Shown in pieces: positions 6,571 through 14,575 of a stretch of 17,739 nucleotides of DNA (position 1 is its first letter; the number at the start of each line of letters is the position of its first letter). This DNA is from an uncultured Leucobacter sp. (GTDB taxonomy: Bacteria; Actinomycetota; Actinomycetes; Actinomycetales; Microbacteriaceae): positions 1 through 17,739 of the forward strand of contig CAMFIY010000013.1 in assembly GCA_945952575.1 (NCBI GenBank). The letters are read 5' to 3'. The position numbers and the translations under genes were made by a program. Below the pieces are notes generated by a model. It was not told the DNA's origin. It did no database searches and saw nothing but the letters and a program-made list of their open reading frames with translations.

Positions 6571-6888
6571 ATGACGCAGCAGCTCCCGAACCCTCAGGTG
6601 CCGAGCAACTGGTTCGTCGACCCCGTCTTCCTCGGTGTTCCCGGAGTGCGCCGCAGCGAGGACGACAACCCGCTGGCCTGGCAGGCCGACGCACTGTGCG
6701 CGCAGACCGATCCCGAGGCGTTCTTCCCCGAGAAGGGCGGCAGCACCCGCGAAGCCAAGCGGATCTGCGACGGCTGCGAGGTGCGCAGCGAATGCCTCGA
6801 CTATGCGCTCGCCAACGACGAGCGCTTCGGCATCTGGGGCGGGCTCTCCGAGCGCGAGCGCCGCAAGCTCCGTCGCGAAGCCATCTGA
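6571..6888 (+). CDS. whiB2: WhiB2/WhmD-type iron-sulfur transcription factor
   Basis: 105 residues. The four cluster-binding cysteines are C43, C66, C69 and C75 (C-x22-C-x2-C-x5-C), followed by the GIWGG turn at 87-91 and a basic C-terminal tail (RERRKLRREAI). The core from LCAQTDPEAFFPEKGG through the tail closely matches mycobacterial WhiB2/WhmD as I remember it, which is needed for septation; Streptomyces WhiB governs sporulation septation with WhiA. Proteins of this family hold a [4Fe-4S] cluster and bind the principal sigma factor. Its location next to glycan genes and mtrAB is as in other actinobacteria. The start at 6571 is set by the ribosome site 6551-6560; the longer frame from 6472 runs through the promoter. 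Confidence 0.96.
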   Translation: MTQQLPNPQVPSNWFVDPVFLGVPGVRRSEDDNPLAWQADALCAQTDPEAFFPEKGGSTREAKRICDGCEVRSECLDYALANDERFGIWGGLSERERRKLRREAI

Positions 6889-6906
6889 CGGCGACGAGAC
6901 GCTCAG

Positions 6907-6929
6907 GACCACACGCCTCGCGTGTGGTC
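6907..6929 (+). terminator. Strong hairpin after whiB2
   Basis: GACCACACGC (6907-6916), loop CTC, GCGTGTGGTC (6920-6929): a perfect 10-bp stem beginning 18 nt after the stop codon. No T-run follows. Best terminator candidate in the window; it would separate whiB2 from the glycosyltransferase gene. Confidence 0.7.
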
Positions 6930-6999
6930 GCGGCTGGTCCTCGCGCCACCGCGCGGGTCCCTCGCGACGCTGTGAAGCGTCTGAACGCGGCAAGTCGCG

Positions 7000-7013
7000 C
7001 CGGGGATCCCCGG
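7000..7013. promoter_or_regulatory. Perfect 14-bp palindrome at the -35 position of the glycosyltransferase gene
   Basis: CCGGGGATCCCCGG is exactly symmetrical and ends 9 bp before the TAGGCT -10-like hexamer at 7023, so it lies where a -35 would be. It could be an operator. It could also arise from the frequent GGATCC-type words in this GC-rich DNA. Confidence 0.4.
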
Positions 7014-7022
7014 ACCCGCTCC

Positions 7023-7037
7023 TAGGCTGGGCGTGTT
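7023..7037 (+). promoter_or_regulatory. Candidate -10 of the glycosyltransferase-DUF5719 operon
   Basis: TAGGCT (7023-7028) stands 9 bases before the ATG at 7038. There is no ribosome site between them, so a leaderless or nearly leaderless mRNA is likely. Confidence 0.45.
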
Positions 7038-10000
7038 ATGCGCACAATCGTCACCGCCGTCCTCGTCGCCCGGAAAGGCGGGGAGTGGCTGGATCAGACC
7101 CTCACCGCACTGAGCGAGCAGACCAGACGGCCGGACCGGCTCGTCGCAGTCGCGGCCGGTGGCGGGGAGCGACTCGCGACGCAATTGGCGGGCGCGGCGC
7201 CCGAGCGGGTGGTCACGGCGGACGGCGCACTGCCCTTCGGCGAGGCCGTGAAGCGCGCCATCGCGGCGATCCCGGGCGACGCCTCGACGCCGACGGGGGA
7301 GGCCGGCCGACCGGGTACCGGTGAGTCGGCCGACACGAGCGAACTCATCCAGGAGTGGCTCTGGCTGCTCACCGAGGACTCGGCGCCCGAAGCGGATGCC
7401 CTCGAGCGGATCCTCGAGACCGTCCAGCGCGCGCCCTCGGTGGCCCTCGCCGGCCCCAAGCTGGTCGACTGGGATCATCCGGAGCGGATCATCGAACTCG
7501 GCCAGAGCCTCACGAGAAGCGGCGAGCGCTGGCTGCTGCGGCGGCAGGAGCTCGACCAGCAGCAGTACGACCACCTGCAGGATGTGCTGGGCGTCGGCCC
7601 GGTCGGCATGCTGGTCCGCCGCGACGCATGGGAGCGATTGGGCGGCTTCAATCCCGCCCTGCCCGTGTTCGACGACGGACTCGACCTGAGCGTGCGCGCG
7701 CGGCTCGCGGGCTACCGGGTCGTCGTCGCCCCCGCGTCCCGCGTCCGCTTCGCGCGCTCGGGCGTCGCCGGCCCCCGGATCGACCGCTCGCGTGCGGTGC
7801 TCAGGACGGCGCACCGCCAGGGCCGGGCCGCGCATCTGCACCGACGCATCGCCTACGCGCCCGCCGGCATCGCCTTCTTCCTCTGGCTGGGCCTGCCGCT
7901 CGTCGCGATCGCGCGCGTCTTCTGGTCGCTGATCCGCGAACAGCCGGGCCAGATGCTCGGCGAGTTCACCTCGGCCATGCGGGTCTTCTTCACTCCCGGC
8001 GCCATCCTCGCCTCGCGGCGCAGGATCCGGGCGGTCAACACGGCGGGATGGGCCTCGGTGCGCCCGCTCCGCGTCGACCCGAAGACGGTGCGCACCACCC
8101 GGATGATCGACCGGGAGGCGATCCTGGCGGCTCAGGGGCGTCGCGCCCCGGAACTCCACTTCGTCTCGACCGGCGGTCTCGCCGTCCTCGTCGCCGCGGC
8201 CGTGATCGCCGTGGCGACGCTGTGGTGGGCGATCCCGCGCACCAGCCTGAGCGGTGGCGCGCTCGCACCCCTCAGTCCCATCGGCGAGCTCTGGCGGAAC
8301 ACCCTCACCCAGAACGGCGTGCCCGCGGATCCCTTCGCCTGGGTGCTCGCGATGCTCGGCAGCCTCACCTTCTGGAACCCCTCGCACGCCGTCGTCCTCC
8401 TGCTCCTGCTCGCGATCCCGCTCGCGAGTCTCGGCGGCTGGGTCTGGGCGGCGCAGCTCACGGAGTCGAAGGCGGGGCGTGCGCTCCTCGGCCTCGGCTG
8501 GGCGCTCAGCCCCGTCCTGCTCAGCTCGCTCGGCGACGGCCGGCTGCCGACGATCCTCGTCGCCGTCGCGCTGCCGTGGCTCCTGCTCGCGGCCTCGCGC
8601 TGCCGCGAGTCGTGGAGCTGGGCCGGCGCGGCTTCGCTGCTCGCGGCGGTGGTGCTGGCGTGCGCCCCGATCCTGATCCCCGCGGCACTCGTGCTCTTCG
8701 TCGTCGGCCTCGCCAGCTCGGTTCGCGGGATCACGCGCGTACTCACCACGGCGATCGCCCCGCTCGTGCTCTTCGCCCCCAAACTGGTGTCGCTGATCGG
8801 CCAGCCGCCGCTGAACCTGGTGCTCGATCCGGGCCTGACCCCGGCGTTCCGCCCCGGCACCGTGTGGCACTCGATGCTCGGCTTCCCCGAGTTCGGCCTC
8901 GCCGGCTGGGGGCCGATCCTCGACATGCTGGGCCTCGGCGACGCCCCGGCGACCCTGCTCGTCGGGGTACTCCTCCTCCCGATCGTGCTGCTCGCCGCGC
9001 TCGGCCTCTTCACCGGGCGGGTGTTCGTCATGATCCTGAACGCCCTGCTCGGCGGGCTCGGCCTGTTCACCGCGCTCGCGGCCGCGCAGTTGCGTCTCGT
9101 CAGCGAGGGGCCCGACTCGGTCGCGGTGTGGACGGGGTCCGGCCTCGCGCTCTACTGGATCGGGGTGCTCGGTCTCGCGGCGGTCGGCTGCACGGTGCTC
9201 GCGCGCGCCGCCGCCCCGATCGTCTCGGTGGCGCTCGTCGCGGCGCTCGTCGCGGTCGCGCCGCTCGCGGTACGCCTCGTGCTGGGACAGACCGATCTGC
9301 GCTCGGGCGAGGCGCAGATGCCCGCGATCGTGCAGGCGGCGGGGGCCGCCGACCCGGAGCTGCACACCCTCGTGCTGACGCCGGTCGGCGAGCGGGCGGT
9401 GCGTGCCGAACTGGTCACGGGATCGGGCGTGCGCCTCGACCTGCTGCGCACCGCGGACCGGAGCCCGGAAGCGACCGAGCAGGACCGCTGGATCGCCGGG
9501 CTCGTCGGCCGACTGGCGAGTACGGGCGACGACGAAGCGCTGCGTTCCGCGCTCGCCGACCATGGTGTCGGCTTCGTGCTGCTCTCGGCCGGCGGCGGCA
9601 CGGAGCACGCGCTGCTCCAGGCCTCGTTCGACCAGAGCACCGCGCTCGTCAGCGCCGGTCAGACCGATCACGGCCTGCTGTGGCGGCTGCAGGGCGATGT
9701 GGATTCGCGCAGCGAGCAAGCCGCCAGCACGGCGAAGGTTCTGGAAGGGACCACGCTGAGCGGTCGGACCGTCTGGTGGATCCAGCTCATCGTGCTGCTC
9801 GGGATGGTGCTGCTCGCCCTCCCGACCGGCGAGGTCGTCGAGCGCCCCGAGCGCCGGCGGAGCGGAAGGGGCGCCGTTCCGGTCCCCGAACCGGCGGGCT
9901 CGTCGCGGAACGCGCGCGAACGAGACGCGTCCTCGCCCGAGCAGCCCGCGGCTGCCGCGGAGACGGGATCGGCTCCGGCGACGACTGCGGAGCCCGAGGC

Positions 10001-10061
10001 GGAGGCGGATCCCGATCCCGAACCGCGCGAAGCGCCCGAGGCGAAGGGGGATGAGCGATGA
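7038..10061 (+). CDS. Large membrane glycosyltransferase (family 2 domain fused to a multi-pass membrane region)
   Basis: 1007 residues. Residues 1-270 form a GT2 (GT-A) domain: start IVTAVLVARKGGEWLDQTL, a donor-site motif LLTEDSAP (111-117, standing for the usual DDD/DxD), and FDDGLDLSVRARLAGYRV (211-228), the acceptor-side ED-type motif. After it come hydrophobic segments at about 275-297, 378-398, 450-472, 482-520, 530-560, 568-587, 640-683 and 700-749. A soluble domain of about 160 residues follows (750-910), probably outside, then a last membrane helix (912-930) and a 75-residue cytoplasmic tail rich in proline, glutamate and alanine. Such fusions sit beside whiB2 in many actinobacteria and are thought to act in wall-polymer glycosylation; the substrate is unknown. 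The stop overlaps the next start (ATGA), so the DUF5719 protein is likely its partner. Confidence 0.88.
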   Translation: MRTIVTAVLVARKGGEWLDQTLTALSEQTRRPDRLVAVAAGGGERLATQLAGAAPERVVTADGALPFGEAVKRAIAAIPGDASTPTGEAGRPGTGESADTSELIQEWLWLLTEDSAPEADALERILETVQRAPSVALAGPKLVDWDHPERIIELGQSLTRSGERWLLRRQELDQQQYDHLQDVLGVGPVGMLVRRDAWERLGGFNPALPVFDDGLDLSVRARLAGYRVVVAPASRVRFARSGVAGPRIDRSRAVLRTAHRQGRAAHLHRRIAYAPAGIAFFLWLGLPLVAIARVFWSLIREQPGQMLGEFTSAMRVFFTPGAILASRRRIRAVNTAGWASVRPLRVDPKTVRTTRMIDREAILAAQGRRAPELHFVSTGGLAVLVAAAVIAVATLWWAIPRTSLSGGALAPLSPIGELWRNTLTQNGVPADPFAWVLAMLGSLTFWNPSHAVVLLLLLAIPLASLGGWVWAAQLTESKAGRALLGLGWALSPVLLSSLGDGRLPTILVAVALPWLLLAASRCRESWSWAGAASLLAAVVLACAPILIPAALVLFVVGLASSVRGITRVLTTAIAPLVLFAPKLVSLIGQPPLNLVLDPGLTPAFRPGTVWHSMLGFPEFGLAGWGPILDMLGLGDAPATLLVGVLLLPIVLLAALGLFTGRVFVMILNALLGGLGLFTALAAAQLRLVSEGPDSVAVWTGSGLALYWIGVLGLAAVGCTVLARAAAPIVSVALVAALVAVAPLAVRLVLGQTDLRSGEAQMPAIVQAAGAADPELHTLVLTPVGERAVRAELVTGSGVRLDLLRTADRSPEATEQDRWIAGLVGRLASTGDDEALRSALADHGVGFVLLSAGGGTEHALLQASFDQSTALVSAGQTDHGLLWRLQGDVDSRSEQAASTAKVLEGTTLSGRTVWWIQLIVLLGMVLLALPTGEVVERPERRRSGRGAVPVPEPAGSSRNARERDASSPEQPAAAAETGSAPATTAEPEAEADPDPEPREAPEAKGDER

Positions 10062-11452
10062 GCGGGAACACGAACCGCGCCCTGCGCGGAGGCGTGCGCG
10101 CGGTGACCGGCGTGCTCATCGTCGGCGTCGCCGCCACGACCGCTGTGCTGGTCGGCGCCGCCCCGCTGCCCGGCGTGACCCGCGAACCGGTCTCCCTGCA
10201 GGCGGACACCAGCCAAGGCGGTGATCGAAGCTTCGTCTGCGCAGGATCCTTCGCCGAGCTCGGCGCGGACGAGCGCCATCCGGGTGTGGCCGTGCCTTCG
10301 GGCACCTCGACGATCCTGCGGTCCGGCGTGAGCACGGCGCAGCGCACGCTCGAGCGCGAGACCTCCGGCGGCACTCCGCCCACGGTGCTGGAAGCCGCCG
10401 GAGACCAGCCGTTCGCCGCGGCGCAGGTGCAGCACGTCGAGACGGACGCGCTGCGCGGGCTCACCGCGCAGAGCTGCGCCGAGCCGGTGAACGAGCAGTG
10501 GCTCGTGGGCGGCTCGACGGCCGTGGGCACCTCGACCACGGTGAATCTCGTCAACCCGGGCGGGAAGCCGGCGACCGTCCAGCTGACCGTCTTCGACGAG
10601 AACGGCGAGGTCGCCTCCGCGCAGACCAGCGGCGTGCTGGTGCCCGCGGGCAGCGAGCGGATCGTCTCGCTCAACGGCTATGCGCCGGAGCGCGAGAGCC
10701 TGGCCGTGCGAGTGGTCAGCACGGGCGCCACCGTGACGGCCTCGCTCGGAGTGGGGCAGGTCGACGGACTGCATTCCTTCGCGGTGGATGTGGTGACGCG
10801 TCAGCTCGAGCCGAGCACATCGCTCGTGATCCCGGGCATCGTCAACCTCACGGATGCCGGTCAGCGTCCGAACGACATCGGCGACGGCGACGCGTCGCAG
10901 GTGCTCGTGCGCGCCCTCTCGACGAGTCGCGCCTCGGGCACTGCGACCGTCCGGGCCGTGTTCGGCGACGGCACGAGCAAGGCTCTCGGCACCCTGGAGC
11001 TCAGCGGCGAGAAGGTCGGCCAGCTGACCGTCAAGGAGTGGCCGGTGAAGGCGAACGCCGTCGTGATCGACGCCGATGTGCCGATCGTCGGCGGCGTGAT
11101 GAGCGCGGCGCTCGCGGGGCCGGACATGGATGCGGCGTGGTTCGCACCCGCACCCGAGCTCTCGGCGGATACCGAGGTCGCCGCCGCGGTCGCCTCGGGC
11201 GGCCGGCTCGTCCTGGTGAACACGGGTGAGGGCGTGGCGAACGTGAGGGTGTCGGGATCCGGCACGGCGGAACAGAGCTACCGCGTGCCGGCGGGCGCTG
11301 CGGTCGCCGTGCTCGCTGAGACGGACGCCCGTATCACGAGCGACGCGCCGATCCACGCCGGCGTGTCGATCGCGCGGAACGGCGACATCGCGGGATACCC
11401 CGTGCTCACCCCGGTCGAGCGCGGCGGCGCCGTGACGGTCTACCCGCGCTGA
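10058..11452 (+). CDS. DUF5719-type exported protein
   Basis: 464 residues. The ATG lies in an ATGA overlap with the preceding glycosyltransferase, with GGGGG eight bases upstream acting as ribosome site inside the upstream gene. Residues 14-36 form one N-terminal membrane or signal segment. The rest is rich in threonine, serine, valine and glycine and looks like repeated beta-sandwich units, as in DUF5719. The WLVGGSTAVG motif (148-157) after C140 is the clearest family mark; C61 and C140 may form a disulfide. It probably sits outside the membrane, tethered by its N-terminus. No enzyme motif is visible. The fixed pairing with the glycosyltransferase suggests it presents or binds the polymer, but this is inference. 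Confidence 0.85.
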   Translation: MSGNTNRALRGGVRAVTGVLIVGVAATTAVLVGAAPLPGVTREPVSLQADTSQGGDRSFVCAGSFAELGADERHPGVAVPSGTSTILRSGVSTAQRTLERETSGGTPPTVLEAAGDQPFAAAQVQHVETDALRGLTAQSCAEPVNEQWLVGGSTAVGTSTTVNLVNPGGKPATVQLTVFDENGEVASAQTSGVLVPAGSERIVSLNGYAPERESLAVRVVSTGATVTASLGVGQVDGLHSFAVDVVTRQLEPSTSLVIPGIVNLTDAGQRPNDIGDGDASQVLVRALSTSRASGTATVRAVFGDGTSKALGTLELSGEKVGQLTVKEWPVKANAVVIDADVPIVGGVMSAALAGPDMDAAWFAPAPELSADTEVAAAVASGGRLVLVNTGEGVANVRVSGSGTAEQSYRVPAGAAVAVLAETDARITSDAPIHAGVSIARNGDIAGYPVLTPVERGGAVTVYPR

Positions 11453-11501
11453 TCCCGCGTTCGGGCCCGCAGCGGAGTCACCGGGGTCCGTCCCGACTGA
11501 T

Positions 11502-11513
11502 TAGGGTGGGAGC
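11502..11513 (+). promoter_or_regulatory. Leaderless-type -10 element of the zincin-like gene
   Basis: TAGGGT (11502-11507) is followed by six bases and the ATG at 11514. The intervening GGGAGC is too close to the start to be a ribosome site. Confidence 0.5.
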
Positions 11514-12038
11514 ATGGCTAGACAGTTGCGGCGCCCCCAGCCGGGCTCCGGCGCCCGGCGGCACGGACGGCGGCCGATCCGCTCCTCGATCACCGGGCCG
11601 TCCCTCGTGAACCCGGATGCGCGGGTGGCGCGGTTCGAGATCGACGCCCGCGCGGCGCTCGAGGTCCTGCAGCAGCATCTCGGCGATGAGCTCAGCGGCG
11701 TGAACATCGGCTTCGCGACGGTGCCGCTGGGCAGCCCGTCCGGCTCGGGAGACGGCGGGCGAGGGCGCCCGGGATCCCCGGATCGCGGATCCGCCGGGCA
11801 CGGATCCGATGCCGCCGGAAGCCCTGACGAGAGCCAGCAGCCGCTCTTCTACTCCGTCGACCGCTCCGCCCGGACGATCACGCTCTACCGCATGCCGATC
11901 CAGCGCGCCGGCGGCCTGCACCAGGACGACGCCGAGCATCGGGCGCTCTTCGTGGGTCACTGCGTCTACCGCGCCGTGTGCGAGTACCTCGGCCGCGAGC
12001 CGTGGGATCTGCTGCCGGGATACTTCGACCACTACTGA
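11514..12038 (+). CDS. Zincin-like metallopeptidase family protein with a lost HExxH site
   Basis: 174 residues. Family members (PF06262) normally have ITLYRRPLER, an acidic stretch, and then an R-H-T-V-V-H-E-I-A-H-H-F-G type helix with the zinc site. Here ITLYRMPIQRAGG (122-134) and the acidic stretch (QDDAEH) are present, but the helix reads GHCVYRAVCEYLG (148-160). The H-E-x-x-H positions become R-A-V-C-E, so the zinc site looks erased while the fold around it is kept. The N-terminal 40 residues are basic. Residues 73-108 are a glycine/serine/aspartate-rich linker that splits the fold. The gene is conserved in position after DUF5719 and before mtrA, 80 bp away, so it is unlikely to be decayed; a non-catalytic role is probable. 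Alignment is from memory of the family. Confidence 0.68.
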   Translation: MARQLRRPQPGSGARRHGRRPIRSSITGPSLVNPDARVARFEIDARAALEVLQQHLGDELSGVNIGFATVPLGSPSGSGDGGRGRPGSPDRGSAGHGSDAAGSPDESQQPLFYSVDRSARTITLYRMPIQRAGGLHQDDAEHRALFVGHCVYRAVCEYLGREPWDLLPGYFDHY

Positions 12039-12068
12039 GCCGTACCGGTCCCGGTTCGATCCCGGCTC
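12037..12068 (+). terminator. Compound hairpin overlapping the zincin-like stop codon
   Basis: GAGCCG (12037-12042) pairs with CGGCTC (12063-12068), enclosing a smaller ACCG/CGGT hairpin (12044-12055). It overlaps the TGA and precedes the mtrA promoter. No T-run. Weak support. Confidence 0.3.
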
Positions 12069-12106
12069 GGGCTCGGCGCCTTCACAGGATTCTCCCTGCG
12101 ACCGGC

Positions 12107-12118
12107 TACTATCAGAGC
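12107..12118 (+). promoter_or_regulatory. Leaderless-type -10 element of the mtrAB-lpqB operon
   Basis: TACTAT (12107-12112) is followed by six bases and the mtrA ATG at 12119. It is a good -10 match. No ribosome site is present. The best -35-like word, TTCACA (12081-12086), is 20 bp upstream, longer than usual. Confidence 0.55.
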
Positions 12119-12868
12119 ATGAGTGCGAGGATTCTCATCGTCGACGACGATCGGGCGTTGGCCGAGATGCTCGGAATCGTGCTGCAGGGCGAGGGCTTCC
12201 TCACCGAGCACTCCGCCGACGGCGCCGAGGCGCTCGAGGCGTTCCGCCAGATCCGGCCGGATCTCATCCTGCTCGATCTCATGCTGCCCGGGATCGACGG
12301 CATCGAGGTCTGCGCGCGCATCCGCGCCGAATCGGGTGTGCCGATCATCATGCTGACAGCGCGGACCGACACGACCGACGTCGTCGCAGGCCTCGAAGCC
12401 GGTGCCGACGACTACGTGATGAAGCCCTTCAACCCGGCCGAGCTGATCGCCCGCGTGCGGGCCAGGCTGCGCGAACCGCAGCAGGAGATCGCGGAGGAGC
12501 TGCGGGTCGGCGACCTGCGGATCGACGTCTCCGCGCACGAGGTGCGGCGCGGATCCCGGGTGATCCCGCTGACACCGCTCGAGTTCGACCTCCTCGCGAT
12601 CCTGGCGCGCAAACCGCAGCAGGTCTTCACGCGGGAGGTCCTGCTCGAGCGCGTGTGGGGCTACCAGTACAAGGCCGACACCCGGCTCGTCAACGTGCAC
12701 GTCCAGCGGCTGCGCGCCAAGATCGAGCTCGATCCCGATCATCCCGTGATCGTCTCCACGGTGCGCGGCGTCGGATACCGCGCGGGGGCCACCGCGGAGG
12801 ACGACGGTGATGCGAGTCCGGCGACCGGAGAGACCGCGGCGACGGCGCCCGCCGCCGACACCCCCTGA
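12119..12868 (+). CDS. mtrA: Response regulator MtrA
   Basis: 249 residues of the OmpR/PhoB type. The receiver domain (1-117) has the acidic pocket D9-D10-D11, phosphoacceptor D53 in LILLDLMLPG, T80 and K102 in VMKPFNP. The winged-helix DNA-binding domain spans about 128-225 and ends with VSTVRGVGYRAG. MtrA controls cell division, wall remodelling and replication genes and is phosphorylated by MtrB. The last ~22 residues (rich in Ala, Thr, Asp, Gly) extend beyond the usual mycobacterial end and are probably disordered. The start at 12119 matches homologues (MSARILIVDDD) and follows TACTAT by six bases. First gene of an operon with mtrB (3 nt gap) and lpqB. Confidence 0.97.
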   Translation: MSARILIVDDDRALAEMLGIVLQGEGFLTEHSADGAEALEAFRQIRPDLILLDLMLPGIDGIEVCARIRAESGVPIIMLTARTDTTDVVAGLEAGADDYVMKPFNPAELIARVRARLREPQQEIAEELRVGDLRIDVSAHEVRRGSRVIPLTPLEFDLLAILARKPQQVFTREVLLERVWGYQYKADTRLVNVHVQRLRAKIELDPDHPVIVSTVRGVGYRAGATAEDDGDASPATGETAATAPAADTP

Positions 12869-12871
12869 GCC

Positions 12872-14575
12872 GTGTCCGAACGGAACGGACGATCCGCATT
12901 CAGCCTGCGGCTGCGCCGCATCTGGCTCGGCTGGGTGCGGTTCAGCCAGCCGGTGCTGGGGCCGGTGCGAGCGCGCTGGAAGCGCTCGCTGAAACTGCGC
13001 ACGATGACGATCACCGGCATCGTCACCGGCTTCATGATCCTGATCTCGGGCACCTTCATCCTGACCAGCGTCGGCGACGACCTCTACTCTGCGCGTCGCG
13101 AGCAGGTGCTGCAGGACTCGGCGCGTGCGACACTCGCGGCGCAGGCCACGATCGACGCCTCCGACGCGAGCAATCGCGGTGCGCTGCTCGCGCTTTCGGC
13201 CTCGGTGCTGCGGACGGTGCAGGACACCTCGGCGAGCCAGCTGATCTATATGCGCCGGCGACCCGGCCAGACCGCGGCCCCGGACGCCCCGGCCTCCTCG
13301 AGCACGCTGCCGCAGCTGGTCGACGTCGTCAGCGCGGAGCTCTCGGAGGCGGTGGAGGACGGCGACGCGCCCCAGTACTGGCAAGCGGTCACGCTGACCG
13401 ACGACTCGGGCGCTCAAGCGCCGGGCATCGTCGTCGCCTCGACCGTCGTCTTCCCCTCGATAGCCGGAACGTACGACCTCTTCATCGGGTACAACCTGAG
13501 CGACACCGAGCGCACGCTCGGCTTCATCACCCGTACGCTCGCCCTCACTGCGATCTTCCTGATGCTGCTGATCGGCGTGCTCGTCTGGGTGATCTCGAAC
13601 ACGGTCTTCCGCCCGATCCGAGTGGCGGCGAACACCAGCCGCCGGCTGGCAGCCGGCGATCACGGCGCGCGCATGCCGTTGCAGAACGACGAGCACTTCG
13701 ACCAGCTCTCACTGAACTTCAACGACATGGCCGACACCCTGCAGGCCAGGATCGACGAGCTCGACCGGCTCTCCGAGATGCAGCAGCGCTTCGTCTCCGA
13801 CGTCTCGCACGAGCTGCGCACGCCGCTGACCACGGTGCGGCTCGCGAGCGAGGTGCTGCGCGCGCAGGAGCACGAGCCCGACTCCACGCAGGCTCGCGCG
13901 ATCGAGGTGCTCGGCGATCAGATAGACCGGTTCGAATCCCTGCTCGGCGATCTGCTCGAGATCTCGCGCTACGACGCCGGCAGCGTCGTGATCCAGACCG
14001 AGCCGACCAACCTGGTCACGCTCACGAACGAGGTCGTCGATTCCCTGAGACCGCTCACGGAGAGCACGATCGAGGTGCACACGGCCGGCGGGTTCAGCCC
14101 GGTCGACGTGGACGCGCGGCGCATCCGCCGCATCGTCTCGAACCTCGTCGGCAACGCGATCGAGCACGGCGAGGGGAGACCGGTGCACGTGACGATCGAT
14201 TCGAGCGAGTCCGCGATCGCCATCGGGGTGCGCGACTGGGGCATCGGACTGAGCTCCGAGCACCTGGCCCACGTCTTCGACCGGTTCTGGCGGGCGGACC
14301 CCTCGCGCAAGCGCACCCTCGGCGGCACGGGTCTCGGGCTTGCGATCGCGCAGGAGGACGCGGCGGTGCACGGCGGAGTTCTCGAGGCGTGGTCGCGGCT
14401 CGGCGAGGGATCCAACTTCCGGCTCACGCTCCCGCGCAGGCCGGGCGGCGGATCCTTCGTGTCGCCGATCCCGCTCGCGCCCGAGGACGTGACGCCCGAT
14501 CGCGAGGCGGTGGAGACCGCCGGAGGCTGGCTCCGGCGCACCGGGCGCCGACTGGGCAGGGAGCTGCGGAGATGA
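12872..14575 (+). CDS. mtrB: Sensor histidine kinase MtrB
   Basis: 567 residues from a GTG 3 nt after the mtrA stop. Two membrane helices, about 46-67 and 220-243, enclose an extracellular sensing region of some 150 residues. A HAMP linker follows (244-295), then HisKA with the phosphorylated H313 in SHELRTPLT. The ATPase domain has the N box (N424 and N428 in SNLVGNAIEH), G1 box DWGIGL (455-460), F box RFWRADPSR and G2 box GGTGLGL (484-490). The C-terminal 45 residues are a basic, proline-rich tail. It phosphorylates MtrA; in relatives LpqB and FtsI affect it at the septum. The GTG start has no clear ribosome site, so coupling with mtrA is likely. The basic pre-membrane region (1-45) is typical of MtrB. 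Confidence 0.96.
   Translation: MSERNGRSAFSLRLRRIWLGWVRFSQPVLGPVRARWKRSLKLRTMTITGIVTGFMILISGTFILTSVGDDLYSARREQVLQDSARATLAAQATIDASDASNRGALLALSASVLRTVQDTSASQLIYMRRRPGQTAAPDAPASSSTLPQLVDVVSAELSEAVEDGDAPQYWQAVTLTDDSGAQAPGIVVASTVVFPSIAGTYDLFIGYNLSDTERTLGFITRTLALTAIFLMLLIGVLVWVISNTVFRPIRVAANTSRRLAAGDHGARMPLQNDEHFDQLSLNFNDMADTLQARIDELDRLSEMQQRFVSDVSHELRTPLTTVRLASEVLRAQEHEPDSTQARAIEVLGDQIDRFESLLGDLLEISRYDAGSVVIQTEPTNLVTLTNEVVDSLRPLTESTIEVHTAGGFSPVDVDARRIRRIVSNLVGNAIEHGEGRPVHVTIDSSESAIAIGVRDWGIGLSSEHLAHVFDRFWRADPSRKRTLGGTGLGLAIAQEDAAVHGGVLEAWSRLGEGSNFRLTLPRRPGGGSFVSPIPLAPEDVTPDREAVETAGGWLRRTGRRLGRELRR

Noticed and set aside
6903..9719. A 938-codon open frame on the minus strand opposite the glycosyltransferase gene
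   Set aside because: Its translation is an arginine/glutamate/histidine-rich mixture typical of a GC-rich antisense shadow, while the plus strand has GT2 motifs and clear membrane helices.
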